Positions 1 to 10,391 of a DNA stretch of 64,000 bases are shown piece by piece (position 1 is the first letter of the stretch; every line of letters begins with the position of its first letter). Location: positions 40,001 through 104,000 of the forward strand of contig CAUYUJ010000714.1 in assembly GCA_963575745.1 (NCBI GenBank). Reading direction: 5' to 3'. The translations under genes and the position numbers were made by a program. Origin of the DNA: Prorocentrum cordatum (Eukaryota; Sar; Dinophyceae; Prorocentrales; Prorocentraceae). The notes beneath the pieces were generated by a model. The model saw nothing but the letters and a program-made list of their open reading frames with translations. It was not told the DNA's origin and ran no database searches.

Positions 1-39
1 TTAGGACTCCCTCACGGATTATTTAGGAATCTGGATCTC

Positions 40-216
40 GCTGCCCTTCGTGGCCCCGTTGCAGCCCTTCGTGGCGCCCTCGCTGCCCTTCGTGGACCCG
101 TTGCAGCCTTTCGTGGCCCCCTCGCTGCCCGTCGTGGTCCCGTTGCAGCCCTTCGTGGCCCCTCGCTGCCCATCGTGGCCCCGTTGCAGCCCTTCGTGGC
201 CCCCTCGCTGCCATCG
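40..216. repeat. 21-bp minisatellite
   Basis: Tandem 21-bp units of the form CCCTTCGTGGCCCCGTTGCAG alternate with a variant ending CCCTCGCTG in place of CCGTTGCAG, giving a 42-bp higher-order unit. The same family recurs at 1355-1700. Open frames across it are products of the repeat and are not called genes. Bases 1-40 show nothing recognisable. Confidence 0.85.
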
Positions 217-479
217 GAGGTGAGGGGGTGAGATCGAAGTGGAACGGAGAGCCCCCCTACCGGGAAATCGATTTCGGTTTCGTGTTCGTGCGTGCCGTGC
301 GGGCGAGGCGAAGCTGCGTGGGCGGGCGAGAGAAAGTCTCCTGTGGCTGAGGCGCGGCCGGACCAAATGACTCCCTTCCGGGCGGCCGGGGCCCGCGGTG
401 TCCCGCCAGTGTCCCGCTGGTGTCCCGTGTGGCTGAGGCGCGGCCGGACCAAATGACTCCCTTCCGGGCGGCCGGTGTC

Positions 480-500
<21 letters not shown>
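216..500. repeat. Composite repeat, block A, copy 1
   Basis: Conserved block seen again at about 29060-29260, 29700-29830 and 30960-31090. It has the skeleton CGGAGGTGAGGGGGTGAGAT, then ACCGGGAAATCG, then GGCGAGGCGAAGCTGCGTGG. Within this copy a ~48-bp piece beginning GTGGCTGAGGCGCGGCCGG is duplicated (about 342-391 and 430-476). Block A is followed by GTGTCCCGCG repeats, as in the 29-31 kb copies. Confidence 0.75.
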
Positions 501-1125
<625 letters not shown>

Positions 1126-1127
1126 TG

Positions 1128-1300
1128 AGACCGAATGTGATATCGATTGTGAGATCGATTGTGAGATCGATAGTCAGATCAATTGTGAGATAGATCGAGT
1201 GAGATCGATTGTGAGGTCGATCGGGGGAGATCGATCGAGCGAGACCGATACTGAGATCGATAGTGAGATCGATAGTGAGACCGATCGAGTGAGACGTTGG
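1128..1300. repeat. 12-bp GTGAGATCGATA array
   Basis: Degenerate tandem 12-bp repeat of GTGAGATCGATN, the same family as the large arrays at 29330-30900 and 31290-32310. It precedes block B, as it does in the other copies. Confidence 0.85.
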
Positions 1301-1358
1301 TTCCTCCCCCCCCCCGAACCTCCTTATCACCCGAAGGGTGGTCGTATAGGTATGTATA
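1286..1358. repeat. Composite repeat, block B, copy 1
   Basis: Conserved block with GTTGGTTCCTCCCCC followed by TATCACCCGAAGGGTGGTCG and TATAGGTA. Related copies are at about 29606-29680, 30893-30960 and 32315-32375, always at the distal end of a GTGAGATCGATA array. Confidence 0.75.
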
Positions 1359-1700
1359 CCCTTCGTGGCCCCCGTTCGTTCGCGCCCGTCGTGGCCCCAT
1401 GTGCATGCCCCTCGTGGCCCCGTTGCAGCCCTTCGTGGCTCCCTCGCTGCCCTTCGTGGCCCCGTTGCTGTCCTCAGTGGCCCAGTCCTTGGCCTCCGCG
1501 GCCCAATATACGCATTCCCTACGTGGCCCCCGCTCGTTTGCGCCCGTCGTGGCCCCATGTGCATGCTCTTCGTGGCCCCGCTGTCACCCTTTGTGGCGCC
1601 CTCGCTGTCCTACGTGGCCCAGTTGCTACCCTCAGTGGCCCCGTCGTTGCCTTCTGTGGCCCCGCATTGTCTGCTTCGTGGCCTACTTCGTGCCCTTCGT
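1355..1700. repeat. 21-bp minisatellite, second array
   Basis: More divergent array of CCCTTCGTGGCCCCG-type units, the same family as 40-216. It contains a larger duplication around the CGTTCGCGCCCGTCGTGGCC segment (about 1377 and 1536). Confidence 0.75.
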
Positions 1701-1995
1701 GGCCCTTCTGTCGTTCTCCCTCTCGCTCTCGCTTTCGCTCGTCGTCGTCGTCGTCGTCGTCGTCGTGGTCGGTCCCCTGTCCGTCCCTCTTGGGGTCGGG
1801 TTGCCGCCGATCAGCGCTGCCGCTGGCCTGGCCGACGGTGCGCGGCCGCCCCGCCGCTTGCCGGGGCCCGGTCTGCAGGGAAGAAAGGTATACCCCCCAA
1901 AAGGGGTACGATCGAAGACGAAGAGGGCGGGTATCGAGGGTTTGGGAAATACGCGTTATTGGACACTCGAGCAGACACGAGCGAACAGTCTTAAA
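1700..1995. other. Unassigned spacer with (CGT)n
   Basis: Starts with CTCTCG/CTTTCG repeats and a (CGT)n run (about 1740-1768), then about 220 bp of mixed sequence. No coding signal or RNA gene seen. Confidence 0.5.
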
Positions 1996-2283
1996 ATGAT
2001 TGTTGTTGGTGGTGGTGTTGTTGCTACGGTTGCAGTTCTGGTTGTTGCTGTTGTTGCTGGTGTTGGTGTTGGTGTTGGTGTTGATGCTGCTGTTGTTGTT
2101 GCTACAATTGTTGTTGTTGCTGCTGTTGTTGTTGCTGTTGTTGTTGGCATTGTTGCTGGTGTTTGTGTTGTTGTTGCTGTTGCTGCTGTTGTTGTTGTTG
2201 TTGTTGTTGTTGTTGACATTGTTGTTGTGTGTTGTTGTTGCTGCTGCCGTTGCTGCTGTTGTTATTGTTGTTATTGATGTTTG
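1996..2283. repeat. (GTT)n-rich microsatellite
   Basis: About 290 bp of GTT/GCT-type trinucleotide repeats on the + strand. Poly-Leu/Val frames on this strand and poly-Asn/Thr/Gln frames on the other are microsatellite artefacts. Confidence 0.9.
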
Positions 2284-2287
2284 TTGT

Positions 2288-2845
2288 CGTCGTCCCACCC
2301 GCGACCCACCCGCGACGCACCCCGAGACCAACCCCGCGACCCACCCCGCGACCCACCCCGCGACCCACCCGCGACCCAACCCGCGACCCACCCCGCGACC
2401 CACCCCTCGACCCACCCGCGACCCACCCGCGACCCACCCGCGACACACCCCGCGACCCACCCGCGACCCACCCGCGACCCACCCCGCGACCCATCCGCGA
2501 CCCATCCGCGACCCAGCCGCGACCCACCCCGCGACCCACCCGCGACCCACCCTCAAGGGAGGAAAAACCACCCTGACCCGACAATTGACGTTTACTAAAC
2601 GGCCCTGGGCGTTTATTGAACAGCCTTGTCCTGTTCGACGCATTCCTTGTGTGCGTTTGTTAAACGACTTCGCTTGTCGGGGTGATTATTGTGGGGTGGA
2701 TTTTCTGCCCTCTACACCCGCGACCCACGCGCGAACCAACAACGACTCACCCGCGACCCACCAGCGACCCATTTGCGACCCATCCGCGACCCGTCCGCGA
2801 CCCACCCGCAACATATTTGCGACCCACCCGCGACCGACCCACATT
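2288..2845. repeat. CGACCCACC minisatellite, two arrays
   Basis: Short 9-10-bp units of the type CGCGACCCACC occupy 2288-2560 and 2717-2845. They are split by about 155 bp of AT-richer unique DNA with TTTACTAAACG and TTTGTTAAACG motifs. Confidence 0.85.
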
Positions 2846-3600
2846 GGTTTAACAAAAAACGGCGCCTGCGGCGGGCTGATTGTATAATTTGTGAAACCTT
2901 GGCGCATGCGGCGGGCTTCTCCACAGTCTCGCACACTGCCGACGTCCCCACCGCCCCCTCACTTTTATCCGCAGCTGCGGAGTGCTACGTAACATAATGA
3001 AGACGTCGCCTCACTTAGGTCCCCGTCTTTGCATCAGGGATAATAGATCTGGGCGGTTTGGCGGGGGCGCACACTTGCAGGGTGCTGCGCGGGCACAAAT
3101 CGCAGGTCGGCCGACGGGCCCTGCGGCGCCGCGGCGCGTGCGACGCGCGACGCATGCAGCCCGACCGCAGGGCGCGCCGCCCGCGCTCGGTGTTTGGTGC
3201 TTCTGTGTTGTCACGCGCGGGCCTGCCGCGGGCGCTGGCGCAGGCGCGCCGCGGGGATCGCGCCGGGGCGGGTCGCGGCGCGCCCTGGCGCCGTCTGCTT
3301 CCCAGGTTTCGTATTATTGCTTCGCGCCGCGCTCGCGGGGCGCTCGCCCGCGGCGCGGGCCCGTCGGCCGTTCTGCCCCACCCGCCCGCTCCTGGGTGCG
3401 GGGCTGCCTCGGTCGGTGGCGGACCTTTTTATGCCTCACCCGCCCGCCCTTGGGGTTCAACGCCCAGGCTGGTCTGGTCGGGGACAGCGCGCGTCACCGC
3501 CTGCGCCCCCCACGCGGGGTGTTAGCGGGACGGCAGCCGTGGCTCGGTCGCCGCACCCATCGTTGGGGCGTTGCGCCCGAGGTCGGGCACACGAGGTCGG
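2846..3600. other. GC-rich unassigned DNA
   Basis: About 750 bp of very GC-rich sequence. Frames are open on both strands, as expected at this base composition, and no family was recognised. It may hold the decayed upstream part of the retroelement remnant that follows, but no motif supports that. Confidence 0.4.
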
Positions 3601-4150
3601 TCCGCAGAGATTTGTGGTGAGCCCACTCTGCGCGCCGTCTGCGGCGAGCATCTCCTGGACGCCGCCGGAGCCCACGCCTCGACCTGCTTCGCTGAGGAGG
3701 CGACGGCTGGCCACAATTTGGTCAAGGAGGAGTTGCACCGGTTCGCCGTGCGGTCCTCGTAGCGAGCTGGAGCCAGAGAGCCCCGTGCGCTCACGTCCAG
3801 TGGACCGACCTGCACTGGCGGCCGTTTGCCGCCTATCGGACCTGGACGTGGGAGTTTATCAGCTCTGCCACCGCGCCCCCGCCAGGCGAGGCCGCCGCCG
3901 AAACAACGCGGCAGTTCAAAACCCGGGAGCGGAAAAGCCTGCGCGGCGAGTTCGAGGAGCTCGGCAGCGTCTACACCCCCGTGGTGTGGACGAGCCACGG
4001 GCGCCCGCACTCGCAGGCGGCGGCCGCCGTACAGGCGATCGCCCAGGCCGCCGCGCGGCGCCGCGGGGGCGCCGGCCGCGCCGTGGAGCGGGCGCTGCGG
4101 GAGCGGATCGGCGCGGCGATGGCCCGGCGGGGCGCGCGTGAACCTGCTGA
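3600..4150 (+). pseudogene. Degenerate 3' end of a non-LTR retrotransposon polyprotein
   Basis: Two adjacent + strand frames read like the C-terminus of a LINE reverse-transcriptase protein. The first (about 3605-3762) has a zinc-knuckle-like pattern: ICGEPTLRAVCGEHLLDAAG followed by HASTC, with Cys-His-Cys spacing, then GHNLVKEELHRFA. It ends at a TAG. After a frame change near 3765 the reading continues with WTDLHWRPFAAYRTWTWEF, then FKTRERKSLRGEFEELGSVY, then VVWTSHGRPHSQAAAA, and an Arg/Ala-rich tail to about 4140. Arrangements like this close many protist LINE polyproteins (family knowledge). No RT catalytic motifs remain upstream. The frame change and the missing 5' end make it a dead fragment. 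It looks different from the element at 48-54 kb, so it may be a second family. Confidence 0.45.
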
Positions 4151-4550
4151 GATGCCCAAACATAGGTCTGGTGAGTTTTGCGAAGTAACGATAAGATGGG
4201 CTAAGTTGTATTTATAGTTGAATTTGGATGGCCTTAACTGAACTGAGATGATTTCTAAACTGAACTGGCCACCATGGCCCGGGTCGACGAGGGCGCCGGC
4301 GAACCCGGAGCGGGCGTTTGGCGCGAGCTCGCCGCAATCGACGCCGCCGCCGCGGCCGACGCGCCGGAATCGGCGCCCGCAGCGCCTGGAGGGCCGGGCG
4401 GGGTGGCGAGCAGCGGCCCCGGAGATCCTGAAGGGGAGGCCGCTGCGGGCGCCGGGACGACGGCGCCCACGGCGGGGCCCGGGCTGGCCGGCGACTGAAT
4501 GAGCCCGGCGACCAGCAGGCGTCTGTCTCCAGACCCGCCCCCTCTTCCCT
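4151..4550. other. Unassigned; small Ala/Gly/Pro-rich ORF on + strand
   Basis: A short + strand ORF (4274-4498, 74 aa, ATG in a GCCACCATGG context) is rich in Ala, Gly and Pro and has high GC at third positions. It could be a real exon or chance in GC-rich DNA. No domain was recognised and no other feature seen. Confidence 0.25.
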
Positions 4551-5450
4551 CCTTTTTTCCCCCTCCTCCACCTCCTTCTCCTCCTCCACCTCCTCCTTCT
4601 CCTCCTCCACCTCCTCCTCCTCCACCTCCACCTCCACCTCCACCTCCTCCTCCTCCTCCTCCTCCTCCTCCGCCTCCTCCTCCTCCTCCTCCTCCTCCTC
4701 CCTCCTCCTCCTCCCTCCTCCTCCTCCTCCTTCCTCCTCCTCCTCCTCCTCCTCCTCCTCCTCCTCCTCCTCCTCCTCCTCCTCCTCCTCCTCTTGTCCT
4801 CCTCTTAAGTTAAGGCGCGGCGCGCGCGCGCGCCTAACGGCGGGGCCGGGTGGCTCACGACACACGGCCGCATCCTCGCCCCGCGTGCTCTCGCCTCGCC
4901 TTGCGCGCAGCGGTCGTCGTCCTCCTCCTCCTCCTCCTCCTCCTTCTCCTCCTCCTTGTCCTCCTCCTCCTCAACCTCAACCTCATCCTCCTCATCCTCC
5001 TCATCCTCACCCTCATCCTCCTCCCCATCCTCCCCTCCTCCTCCTCCTCCTCCTCCCCTCCTCCTCCTCCTCCTCCTCCTCCTCCTCCTCCTCCTCCTCC
5101 TCCTCCTCCTCCTCCTCCTCCTCCTGCTCAACCTCATCCTTATCCTCATCCTCATCCTCCCCCTCCCCGTCCTCCTCCCCCTCCTCCTCCTCCTCCTCCT
5201 CCTCCTCCTTCTCCTCCTCCTCTTCTCCCCCTCGTTCTCCTCCTCCTCCGACTCCTTCTCCTCGTCCTCCCTCCTCCTCCTCCTCCTCCTCCTCCTGCTC
5301 CTCCTCCTCCTCCCCCCTCCGTCTCCTCCTCGCGCCCGCCGCTTCGCAGTCTGGGCGCGCTCCTTCTCCTCCCCGTCCTCCTCCTTCTCCTCTCCTCCTC
5401 CTCCTCCTCCTCCTCCTCCTCCTTCTCCTCCTCCTCCTCCTGCGTTTGTT
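4550..5450. repeat. Polypyrimidine (CTC)n tracts with a CG-alternating centre
   Basis: Nearly pure CTC/CCT repeats at 4550-4797 and 4918-5447. Between them lies a ~115-bp spacer with an alternating CG run (about 4810-4832) flanked by TTAAGGCGCG and CGCGCCTAAC, an imperfect palindrome. The purine strand could form triplex (H-DNA) structures and the CG run could form Z-DNA; both are inferences from composition. Confidence 0.9.
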
Positions 5451-5935
5451 GCATGCCGACGCCTTTGCAGGCCCGCACAACGTTCGCTGTCACGGCGCAT
5501 TCACCGACGCGCTGGCGGGGATCCGGCATGGGAAGTTCGGTGGGGAAGAAAACGAATGTCAAACGCAACCGGGCCATTGTTTCACTCGCATTGTGCTTTG
5601 TCGGCCTCGCCCCGACTCCCTTAGACCTGTTTTCGGCGTGTGGCAGCATCCACGGTTTGGCCCCAGTTGTGGTAGCATGTTGTTCAGCAGTCGCTACATA
5701 AAATCATTTACGTCAATAATTACACGACGCAATTACATACATTGGCCCATTTCGGGCCAAAGCGTTTGGTCATTTTGAGACTGGCGCGGGGTCGGCCCGT
5801 GTGGCGAAATCTGGCCGCGAGATGTTCGGGCCGCCTGCGTCTCCTGGTTTTTCGTTCGACCGCGATGCCCCCCAGCAGCGACAGTTTGGTCTGACACACC
5901 TGCAGAAGAGACCCCCTGCCCCTGATGTGTTTGGC
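5450..5935. other. Unassigned, possibly once coding
   Basis: Beyond the CTC tract, a + strand frame stays open to 5778 with mixed composition, and a minus-strand frame (ATG near 5573) runs the other way into poly-Glu encoded by the repeat. Neither shows a family motif, so no gene is called. Confidence 0.3.
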
Positions 5936-5939
5936 CCTC

Positions 5940-6140
5940 CTAATAGTTAGGAGTCCTGTATTACTAATCGCTTGGGGTTAGGAGTCCTGTATTACTAATC
6001 GCTCCCAAAGGGTTAGGAGTCCTGTATTACTAAAGGGTTCCCTCCCAAAGGGTTAGGAGTCCTGTATTACTAATTGGTTCCCTCCCAAGGAGTCCTGTGT
6101 CCTTAATTGGTTCCCTCCCAAAGGGTTAGGAGTCCTGTAT
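5940..6140. repeat. Minisatellite of GGTTAGGAGTCCTGTATTAC units
   Basis: Five to six tandem units of GGTTAGGAGTCCTGTATTAC followed by TAATCGCTTCCCTCCCAAAG or shortened forms, about 30-42 bp each. The core GGAGTCC is conserved throughout. Confidence 0.85.
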
Positions 6141-6675
6141 TGCTAATCGCTTCGGGGGTGTATGAACTCTGCCGCGGGGCGCCGTTCCTCCGCGCTTCGG
6201 GGCACCTCCCAGCGCTGGGGGCGCCAGGACAGCCAGCTGCACGCAGCTGATTCCGTAGCACCTCGGGTAGGAGATCGATGCCCCGCCGAGTCTGCGACAA
6301 GCGCCTGGCCCCTCTTCCGCCTGCCCACCCGCCCCGCCGGCCCTGGCCTCCCGCCTGCGAGTTCGTCGTCGTCTGCTTGCTTCTCCCCTCCTCGTCCCCT
6401 TCCGCCGGGCAGCACAGCATGCCAGAGACCAGCGTGGCGGCGTGTAGGGCTCCAGCCGGCCGCACTCAGCGTGTTCGCCGAGGCTTCTTCCGCTCCGTAA
6501 AGTTCTATTGAGCGTTGTGCGTATTCGCTGGTCGATTCGACGGGAATTATTCCGACGGTAGGACCCCACATGATAATCCGTAAGGGCTTCGCCCCATGCC
6601 GCCGGCCCCCTGTCTCGGATAATGGGAGATGCAAAAGCTAAATCATGAGCTCTGGGCGCCGCCGTGAAGCAGTGT
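6141..6675. other. Unassigned
   Basis: Mixed GC-rich sequence between two tandem arrays. Short overlapping frames on both strands, no recognisable domain, RNA gene or repeat structure. Confidence 0.4.
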
Positions 6676-7305
6676 TCGACCCTGACCCAACGGATCTGCG
6701 TCACGGGTGCCACCGAATTTCAGAAATGTGGCAAATCTTTTTGTGTTTTTGGACCCTGACCCTACGGATCTGCGTCATGGGTGCCACCGAATTTCAGAAA
6801 TGTATCGAAAATCCCTATGTTTTTGAACCCTGACCCTACGGATCTGCGTGAGGGGTGCCGCTGAATTTCAGAAATGTGGCAAGTCCCTTGTGTTTTTGGA
6901 TCCTGACCCTGCCGATCTGTTTGAGGGGTGTCACCGGATTTCAGAAATGTGGCAAATCCTTTGTGTTTTCGGACCCTGACCCCGCCGATCTGCGTGAGGG
7001 GTGCCACCGAATGTCAGAAATGTGGTAAATCTTTTTTATTTTTTTTTACCCTGACCCTGCCGATCTGCGTGAGGGGTGCCACCGAATGTCAGAAATGTGA
7101 CAAATCCCATGTGTTTTTGGACCCTCACCCAGCCGATCTGCGTGAGGGGTGCCACCGAATGTGAGATATGTGGCAAATCCCTTGTGTTTTTGGACACTGA
7201 CCCCGCCGATCTGCGTGAGGGGTGCCACCGAATGTCAGAAATGCGGCAAGTCCCCTATGTTTTTGGACCCTGGCCCCGCCGATCTGCGTGAGGGGTGTAA
7301 ATTTT
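6676..7305. repeat. 72-75-bp tandem satellite, about nine copies
   Basis: The anchor GATCTGCGTGAGGGGTGCCA recurs at about 6693, 6767, 6841, 6913, 6987, 7062, 7135, 7208 and 7281. Each unit also has GAATGTCAGAAATGTGGCAA and TTTTTGGACCCTGACCC. Unit lengths of 72-75 bp are not multiples of three throughout, so the zinc-finger-like CQKCGKS translations are not kept in frame. Confidence 0.92.
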
Positions 7306-7565
7306 TATTCACCCCGGCAATTCAGAGCACACGCTCAGGGCGTGGTAAAAATGCCCGTTTTGGGCCTCCCCCCCTCGCGCGGTCCATCAACAAGGAGCAG
7401 CACGCAGCAAGAAGCATAAGTGTAACAGCGGAAACTGGAAGCTGCAATTGGTACAGGAAATTGCGAACCTACGCCCTACAGCCTGGTGGCCCCACAAGGG
7501 GGCCGGCGGATAATCTATTCAGTTTGTCCCTCGCCCTTTTCGTTTTCGACTGGCGGAGGCCTTTC
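7306..7565. other. Unassigned
   Basis: About 260 bp of ordinary-complexity DNA between the satellite and a polypyrimidine tract. No coding, RNA or repeat signal recognised. Confidence 0.4.
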
Positions 7566-7800
7566 GTCCGCCCTCTGCGTCTTCCTCCTTCTCCTCCTCC
7601 TTCTCATCCTTCTCCTCCTCCTGTTCATTTACGTCCTACTCGTTGCATTTATCACCCTCTTGCTCTTCCGCCTCCTCCTCTTCCTCCTCGTCCTCCGCCT
7701 CCTTCTCTCCCCCCCCTCCTCCTCGTATTCTCCCTCCTCTGCGTCCTTTTCTTCCTCCTCCTTCACCTCCCCTCCTTCTCCCCCTCCTCATCTCCGCCCC
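7566..7800. repeat. Imperfect (CTC)n polypyrimidine tract
   Basis: CTC/CTT/CCT-rich stretch, interrupted more often than the 4.5-5.4 kb tracts. Confidence 0.8.
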
Positions 7801-7914
7801 GCCTGTTTTCCTCGTGCACCTCTCCTTCCTCCTAGCAGGAGCGCGCGTGTCTATTTTCCTCGGCGCCGTCGCCGCCTCGGCCAGCACGGGCGCAATCCCT
7901 AACTGCCACATTGC

Positions 7915-8010
7915 GTCGCAGCCGTTGGGACAACCCCGCGGGCCAGACCGTCGGGACAACCCCGCGAGCCGCTGGCGCACGAGACCAAGCCGTTGGGACA
8001 ACCCCGCGGT
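7915..8010. repeat. Three copies of a 20-bp motif
   Basis: GCCGTTGGGACAACCCCGCG occurs at 7921-7940 and 7989-8008, with a two-mismatch copy at 7947-7966. It lies just downstream (in minus-strand sense) of the helicase pseudogene stop codon. Confidence 0.7.
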
Positions 8011-8033
8011 CTTTGAGCGGTGCGCCGCCGCGC

Positions 8034-9330
8034 TCAGGGAGGGGGCAGCACGAACCCCAGCTCTGCCGCGAGCTGCTGCGCCTCGGCCCTGGAGCTCTCC
8101 GCTCTGACGTCGAACTCCAGGAGCGCCTTCCGCAAGGACGCCGGCGGCCCACGCTCCAGGAACTCGCGGCGGCGGCCGCAGGATCAGCATGTTCCGCATG
8201 CACGTGGCGCCGGAGAGCATGACGTAGAGATGCAGCGGCATGCCCGTGCGGCCAGCGTCCTCGTCTTTCGCGCAGTCGATGGTGACGCCCTTGCGCAGCG
8301 TCTGGCCCTGCGACAGCGTGGAGGTGAGATAGGCCGCGTGCGTCAGGGTGAACCCCGAGCGGCGCACGGCGTGCGGCCCCGAGCTCTGGCACGTGAGCTC
8401 CTGCTCGCTGGGCCTGAACATGAGCAAGCTCAGCACTGGCGCCTCGGCCTCGCCGTCGTCGTCGGCGCCTTCGGCGCCCTGTGGCAGCACCTCGGCGACC
8501 TCCTTGTAGATCGGGGATTCCTTGGAGCCGTGCACCTGCAGCCGAAGTCTCTGCGGTTGGAAGCGGGGGCGAAATAATTGGCCTGGCGAGCACTCCTCGT
8601 AACGCTACTCGTCATCGGGGTGGAATTCGAAGGACACGATGGTGGCCCGGTGCTGCTGCACGAACCCCAACTTCTTCTTCACCTCTTCCTGCGCTGCCGT
8701 GAGCCGCGCCTCCATGCCGACATGGTCCGGTGAACCGCCGTGGATGTCGCCCGTCTTGTGCATGTTCGGAACATTCAGCAGCGGCCGACCCGCGTCGGGA
8801 TCACCGTAAATCGGAAGCGCTCGTCAACGACCTTCAAGAAGGTGAGGGGCGCGCCCAGACGCCGCGCGTCGCGACGACAGCGCGTGTTGATCCACCTCGA
8901 CAGCGTCTCCCAGCAGATGCCCATGCCGTACCCGAGCTGAAAGTTCTCGTGCGGGTGCCGCGGGTCCAGGACGCCGTGGTTGTCCGAGGCCAATGTCTTC
9001 TCCCAGGCGGACCAGACCTCCGGTGGGAAAGGCTTGCCCTCGCGCGTGCAGCCCAGGAGCGTGATCAGAGGGTCCCCGGGCTCGAAGCGCTTCGTGCCCT
9101 TCAGCTCGAAGATGCAAGGGATCGAAGAGAAGACATCGATTGCGTGCTGAATCTCCACCGTCGGCGCTCTCGCATACTTGTAGGACCCGTCGTACAGGAG
9201 GTCGTGCACGTCCGTCAGGAGGCCCATGCTGCCGGTGAGCGTCAGCTGCAGGAAATTGCCGGGGACGCGCCCGAACTGGTGGCGCGGTCGCTTGTACGTG
9301 GACTCCTGCGCTTCCGGACGCAAGAGTCTC
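8034..9330 (-). pseudogene. PIF1-like DNA helicase, C-terminal part, inactivated
   Basis: Read on the minus strand, about 430 codons resemble the C-terminal half of a PIF1-family ATP-dependent helicase (SF1B). The first segment (9323-8790) has NFLQLTLTGSMGLLTDVHDL and a long hydrophilic run. After a frame change near 8780 the reading is LLNVPNMHKTGDIHGGSPDH up to an in-frame TAG at 8605-8607. It resumes with TLTHAAYLTSTLSQGQTL, matching the helicase motif V region (normally ...SQGQT), then YVMLSGATCMRNMLIL, matching motif VI. There the usual SR-A is SG-A, so the arginine is lost. A second frame change near 8165 restores EFLERGPPASLRKALLEF and ends at the natural-looking stop TGA (8034-8036). 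No Walker A motif is present: the 5' side is cut off by a 60-bp tandem array at 9330. PIF1-like helicases occur as host genes and in Helitron-type transposons; the source here is unknown. Confidence 0.6.
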
Positions 9331-9705
9331 CTCCTGCGCCCGATTCGGCCGCCGATGGGTTACCACCGGCGGCCCGGAAACAAGGGGTTACCCCTGCCCC
9401 CGATTCGGCCGAGGATCGGTTACCACCCCCAGCCCGGACGCAACAAATTACCCCTGCGCCCGATTCGGCCGCCGATGGGTTACCACCGGCGGCTCGGAGA
9501 CAATGGGGTACCCCTGTCTCCGATTCGGCCGAGGATGGGTTACCACCCCCGGCCTGGACACAAAAGGTTACCCCTGCGCCCGATTCGGCCGCCGATTGGT
9601 TACCACCGGCGGCCCGGAGACAAGGGGTTACCCCTGTCCCCGATTCGGCCGAGGACGGGGTACCACCCCTGGCCCTGACACAAGAGGTTACCCCTGCGCC
9701 CAGCC
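9330..9705. repeat. 60-bp tandem array, 120-bp higher-order unit
   Basis: GATTCGGCC recurs every 60 bp (9342, 9402, 9462, 9522, 9582, 9642). Units alternate between GCCGATGGGTTACCACCGGC and GAGGATCGGTTACCACCCCC types, so the true period is 120 bp. Because 60 is divisible by three, frames stay open across it, including a 20-aa periodic + strand frame. Confidence 0.92.
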
Positions 9706-10391
9706 GCTGTCTCGTCGTCGTCGTCCTCGTCAGCTCATCAATCGCCCCTGTGTCCTACGCTATTTCGGGCACGCGGGACCACGACAGTAACAAAATCTGC
9801 CGACGACCAGCTCATTCACTCACTACAGAGGCTCCCGCTTCATACTTCCTACGTAACGGGTCAGGCTTCAGAAGCCCAGAAGCGACGAGAGCTACAGGGG
9901 TCCCATGACCCGGTCGGATTAGTAACTTGAGCAGCGGGCCCCATAGGGAGGGGGCCCACGCCTGTTTTTTCTTTGCAAATCATCATTGACCCTGAACATA
10001 CCCTTACCCAGGGTCGGCCTGGGTGAAAACGGCCGTCCACTGGATAGGGCGCTTGCCACTGCGCCCGATCAGCCTGCCGCGAGCGCGCTGTTTCAGCATT
10101 TGCGCGTCAGGACGCAGCGACGCGCTGAACGGCTGGTTGTTTGATTGCAGAGACATGCCCTGGTTTGCGTCAGGGACGTCTGGGGGCATCGGGGGTGTCC
10201 GCGGGGTTTAGAACAGCATTGGAGTGGTGGTGCCGGTGGTGCCTGGGGACAGGCACCACAACTCCGTTGCGTTTGGGCCTGCCCGCAGGAGCGTCGTTGC
10301 AATTTCGCGTTCACCCGGGGGCCGGTGCGGCCGCGTTCGGCAGCGCTCTCGGCGGCCGCGCGTGCGCCTGAGAGCGATTTCGACCAAACGC
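9706..10391. other. Unassigned, with one degenerate satellite unit
   Basis: About 9805-9955 is a diverged unit of the ~140-bp satellite of 11.68-12.48 kb, ending in GACCCGGTCGGATTAGTAAC. The rest (9960-10391) has no recognised feature apart from a short inverted pair GGTGCCTGGGGACAGGCACC near 10236. Confidence 0.5.

Noticed and set aside
5940-6140. Telomere-like GGTTAGG repeats
   Set aside because: The motif is part of a ~30-42-bp minisatellite unit, not a short TTTAGGG-type array.
6676-7305. Zinc-finger protein (CQKCGKSFLF-like translations)
   Set aside because: The resemblance comes from a 72-75-bp tandem repeat whose unit length is not a constant multiple of three. The motif jumps frame from unit to unit and lacks the His pair spacing of a C2H2 finger.
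9330-9705. CRISPR-like array
   Set aside because: The 60-bp and 90-bp arrays here have no short identical repeats separated by unique spacers, and the genome is eukaryotic in character.
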